In this document: positions 12,530-13,809 of the stretch, piece after piece
Numbering within the stretch: position 1 is the stretch's first letter
Layout: each line of letters starts with the position of its first letter
Source: DRVP01 sp964604045
Lineage (GTDB): Archaea > Thermoproteota > Bathyarchaeia > Bathyarchaeales > Bathycorpusculaceae
DNA length: 13,809 nt
Direction of reading: 5' to 3'
Assembly (NCBI GenBank): GCA_964604045.1
Contig: CAZRXM010000025.1
Location: 1-13,809 of the forward strand
Made by a program: the position numbers and the translations under genes
The notes under the pieces: model-generated
Database searches by the model: none
What the model was told of the DNA's origin: nothing
What the model saw: only the letters and a program-made list of their open reading frames with translations

Positions 12530-13809
12530 TTGCCCGTCGAATACGATGCCATCGTGGTTGGGGCGGGTGTTATAGGCTTATCGACGGCGTACCACATTAA
12601 AAAGAGGCACCCGGATTCAAGGATTCTGGTTGTTGACAAGTTTAACTCCGCCGGGCAGGGGAGCACGGCCAAAAGCATGTCGGCGTTCCGCTGTCTATTC
12701 TCTTCCAAGGTGAATTATCTGCTTTCCGACTCGTCTGTGGATTTTTACACGTATGTACAGAACCAGCTTGGCGTGGATTTGAAGTTGATGTTTATTGGTT
12801 ACCTATGGCTTCTAAGCGAGGAAGAATACAAAGATATGCGCCCCATTCTGGAAAGTTTAACCAATAACAACCTAGAGTATGAGGAACACGAAGCTGAAGA
12901 TTTGTCGAGAAGACTTGGTCTAGTCACGCGTTTAAAGAGCGACGAGGAAGCCGAAATTATTGGTTTAAAAGATGTTTACAAAGGTGTTTTCATTCCAAAG
13001 GCAGGGGTTTTGGACGCTGACTGCGTTGTTAAATTTTACGAGGAGGAATTTCTGAAGCTCGGCGGGGAAATCCGCTATGGTGTTAAGGTTGAAAGCCTCA
13101 TGGTAGAGCCCTGCAAGCCTATTGGTATACCTGAAGAGCCCTTTTTCTGGCAGAAGTCAAGAGTTTCAGGCGTAAAAACGGACCTAGGAGTTATCAAGGC
13201 GAAGAAAACTGTTTTGGCCGCCGGAGCGTGGATTCCACAACTTCTAGACGCCGTAGGAATTGAATGCTTTATAAAGCCTAAGAAGAGGCAGGTTTTTGCA
13301 TTAGAGGCGAAAAAACCGGAGCTTAAGCGGTTGCTTTATACCCAGGGCTTCAATTCTGTCGGCTGCTTGCCCTTCACAATACTGCCGAAGCTAAGGGTTC
13401 TCATTAGACCGTTTCCAAAGGAGGGTGTTTTCTGGGTTAGTTACGCAGATGATTTTCCAAGAGCCTTCATGCTTGAAGAAGACCCACAGCCAGAGAAAAG
13501 CTTCTATGAGTATGGCATATACCAAGTTCTCGTCAAGTATTTCCCCCAATTTAAAGACTGCCACCCTTACTCGGCCTTCGCAGGGCTCTACGAGATAAAC
13601 ACTTTAGACGGGCACCCAGTAATTTTCGAGGAGAACGACTTGATGGTTGTGGGCGGTGCAAGTGGCAGCGGAATTATGAAAGCAGACGCCATAGGCAGGG
13701 TTGCCGCGGCACTTTATGACGGCGAGGAGTATGCCAGCCTCTATGGCGGCAGAAAAATAAGGGTTAGCGACCTGGGGATTAAAGAGAGACGGATTGAACG
13801 GGAAAAACT
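12530..13809 (+). CDS. FAD-dependent oxidoreductase, DAO family (3' end beyond window)
   Basis: An uninterrupted frame of 426 codons running off the window. The Rossmann FAD-binding signature GAGVIGLSTAYHIK is at residues 11-24, with acidic D36 closing the second strand. A large substrate domain follows. A conserved AAGAW segment near the middle belongs to the second FAD-contact strand (KTVLAAGAWIPQLL). Near the end, DGHPVIF and VVGGASGSGIMKADAIGR form the C-terminal FAD/substrate loop typical of D-amino acid oxidase, sarcosine oxidase and proline-dehydrogenase beta-like enzymes. A secondary-amine or D-amino-acid substrate is likely but unproven. The TTG start has GAGGG 6 nt upstream. The frame is intact throughout with no stop or shift. 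Judging by the family, most of the protein is inside the window. Confidence 0.9.
   Translation, partial: MPVEYDAIVVGAGVIGLSTAYHIKKRHPDSRILVVDKFNSAGQGSTAKSMSAFRCLFSSKVNYLLSDSSVDFYTYVQNQLGVDLKLMFIGYLWLLSEEEYKDMRPILESLTNNNLEYEEHEAEDLSRRLGLVTRLKSDEEAEIIGLKDVYKGVFIPKAGVLDADCVVKFYEEEFLKLGGEIRYGVKVESLMVEPCKPIGIPEEPFFWQKSRVSGVKTDLGVIKAKKTVLAAGAWIPQLLDAVGIECFIKPKKRQVFALEAKKPELKRLLYTQGFNSVGCLPFTILPKLRVLIRPFPKEGVFWVSYADDFPRAFMLEEDPQPEKSFYEYGIYQVLVKYFPQFKDCHPYSAFAGLYEINTLDGHPVIFEENDLMVVGGASGSGIMKADAIGRVAAALYDGEEYASLYGGRKIRVSDLGIKERRIEREK

Overview
The window looks like chromosomal DNA from an archaeon. It encodes archaea-specific information-processing proteins: the TFE alpha subunit, the aMBF1 zinc-ribbon/HTH factor, NAC with a UBA domain, Trm56, and a ThrRS with the archaeal-type N-terminal editing domain. 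Its tRNA gene lacks an encoded CCA. The mid-40s GC impression, compact operons, clear Shine-Dalgarno sites with many UUG starts, and the protein flavour suggest a TACK-group lineage such as Bathyarchaeia. That placement is inference from memory of the families, not from a search. I see no mobile element, CRISPR array, phage gene or plasmid function.

Layout. (1) 72-145: tRNA-Val(UAC) on +, facing the 3' end of a long minus-strand cluster. (2) 164-4401, minus: an information-processing cluster. In transcription order it holds aMBF1, the GTPase HflX, the tRNA C56 2'-O-methylase Trm56, TFE alpha, a small HD-domain protein and a DUF2110-like protein. Most junctions overlap by 4 to 44 nt, and tfe appears to have its own internal promoter. 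(3) 4402-4479: a short divergent promoter region. (4) 4480-6279, plus: a stand-alone protein matching the C-terminal/PUA part of archaeosine transglycosylase, then NAC, then a PfkB-family kinase. (5) 6329-8426, plus: a small Cys/His zinc-binding-like protein directly upstream of threonyl-tRNA synthetase. (6) 8498-10629: a branched-chain aminotransferase converging on a class I (AlaT/AspC-like) aminotransferase. (7) 10681-12420, minus: a large, Asn-glycosylation-rich surface protein with a prepilin-like (class III) signal segment and five beta-sandwich-like repeats. (8) 12530 to the window end, plus: an FAD-dependent DAO-family oxidoreductase cut off by the window edge.

The first half is a transcription/translation neighbourhood: initiation factors, tRNA modification, ribosome-associated GTPase, nascent-chain binding and tRNA charging. 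The second half turns to amino-acid metabolism and the cell surface. Most genes are housekeeping. The least explained parts are the DUF2110-HD pair welded to tfe, the small zinc protein welded to thrS, the surface repeat protein, and a probable CUG start codon for hflX. Several start codons were revised from Shine-Dalgarno spacing and the known N-termini of the families. I found no convincing completely new multi-gene system.
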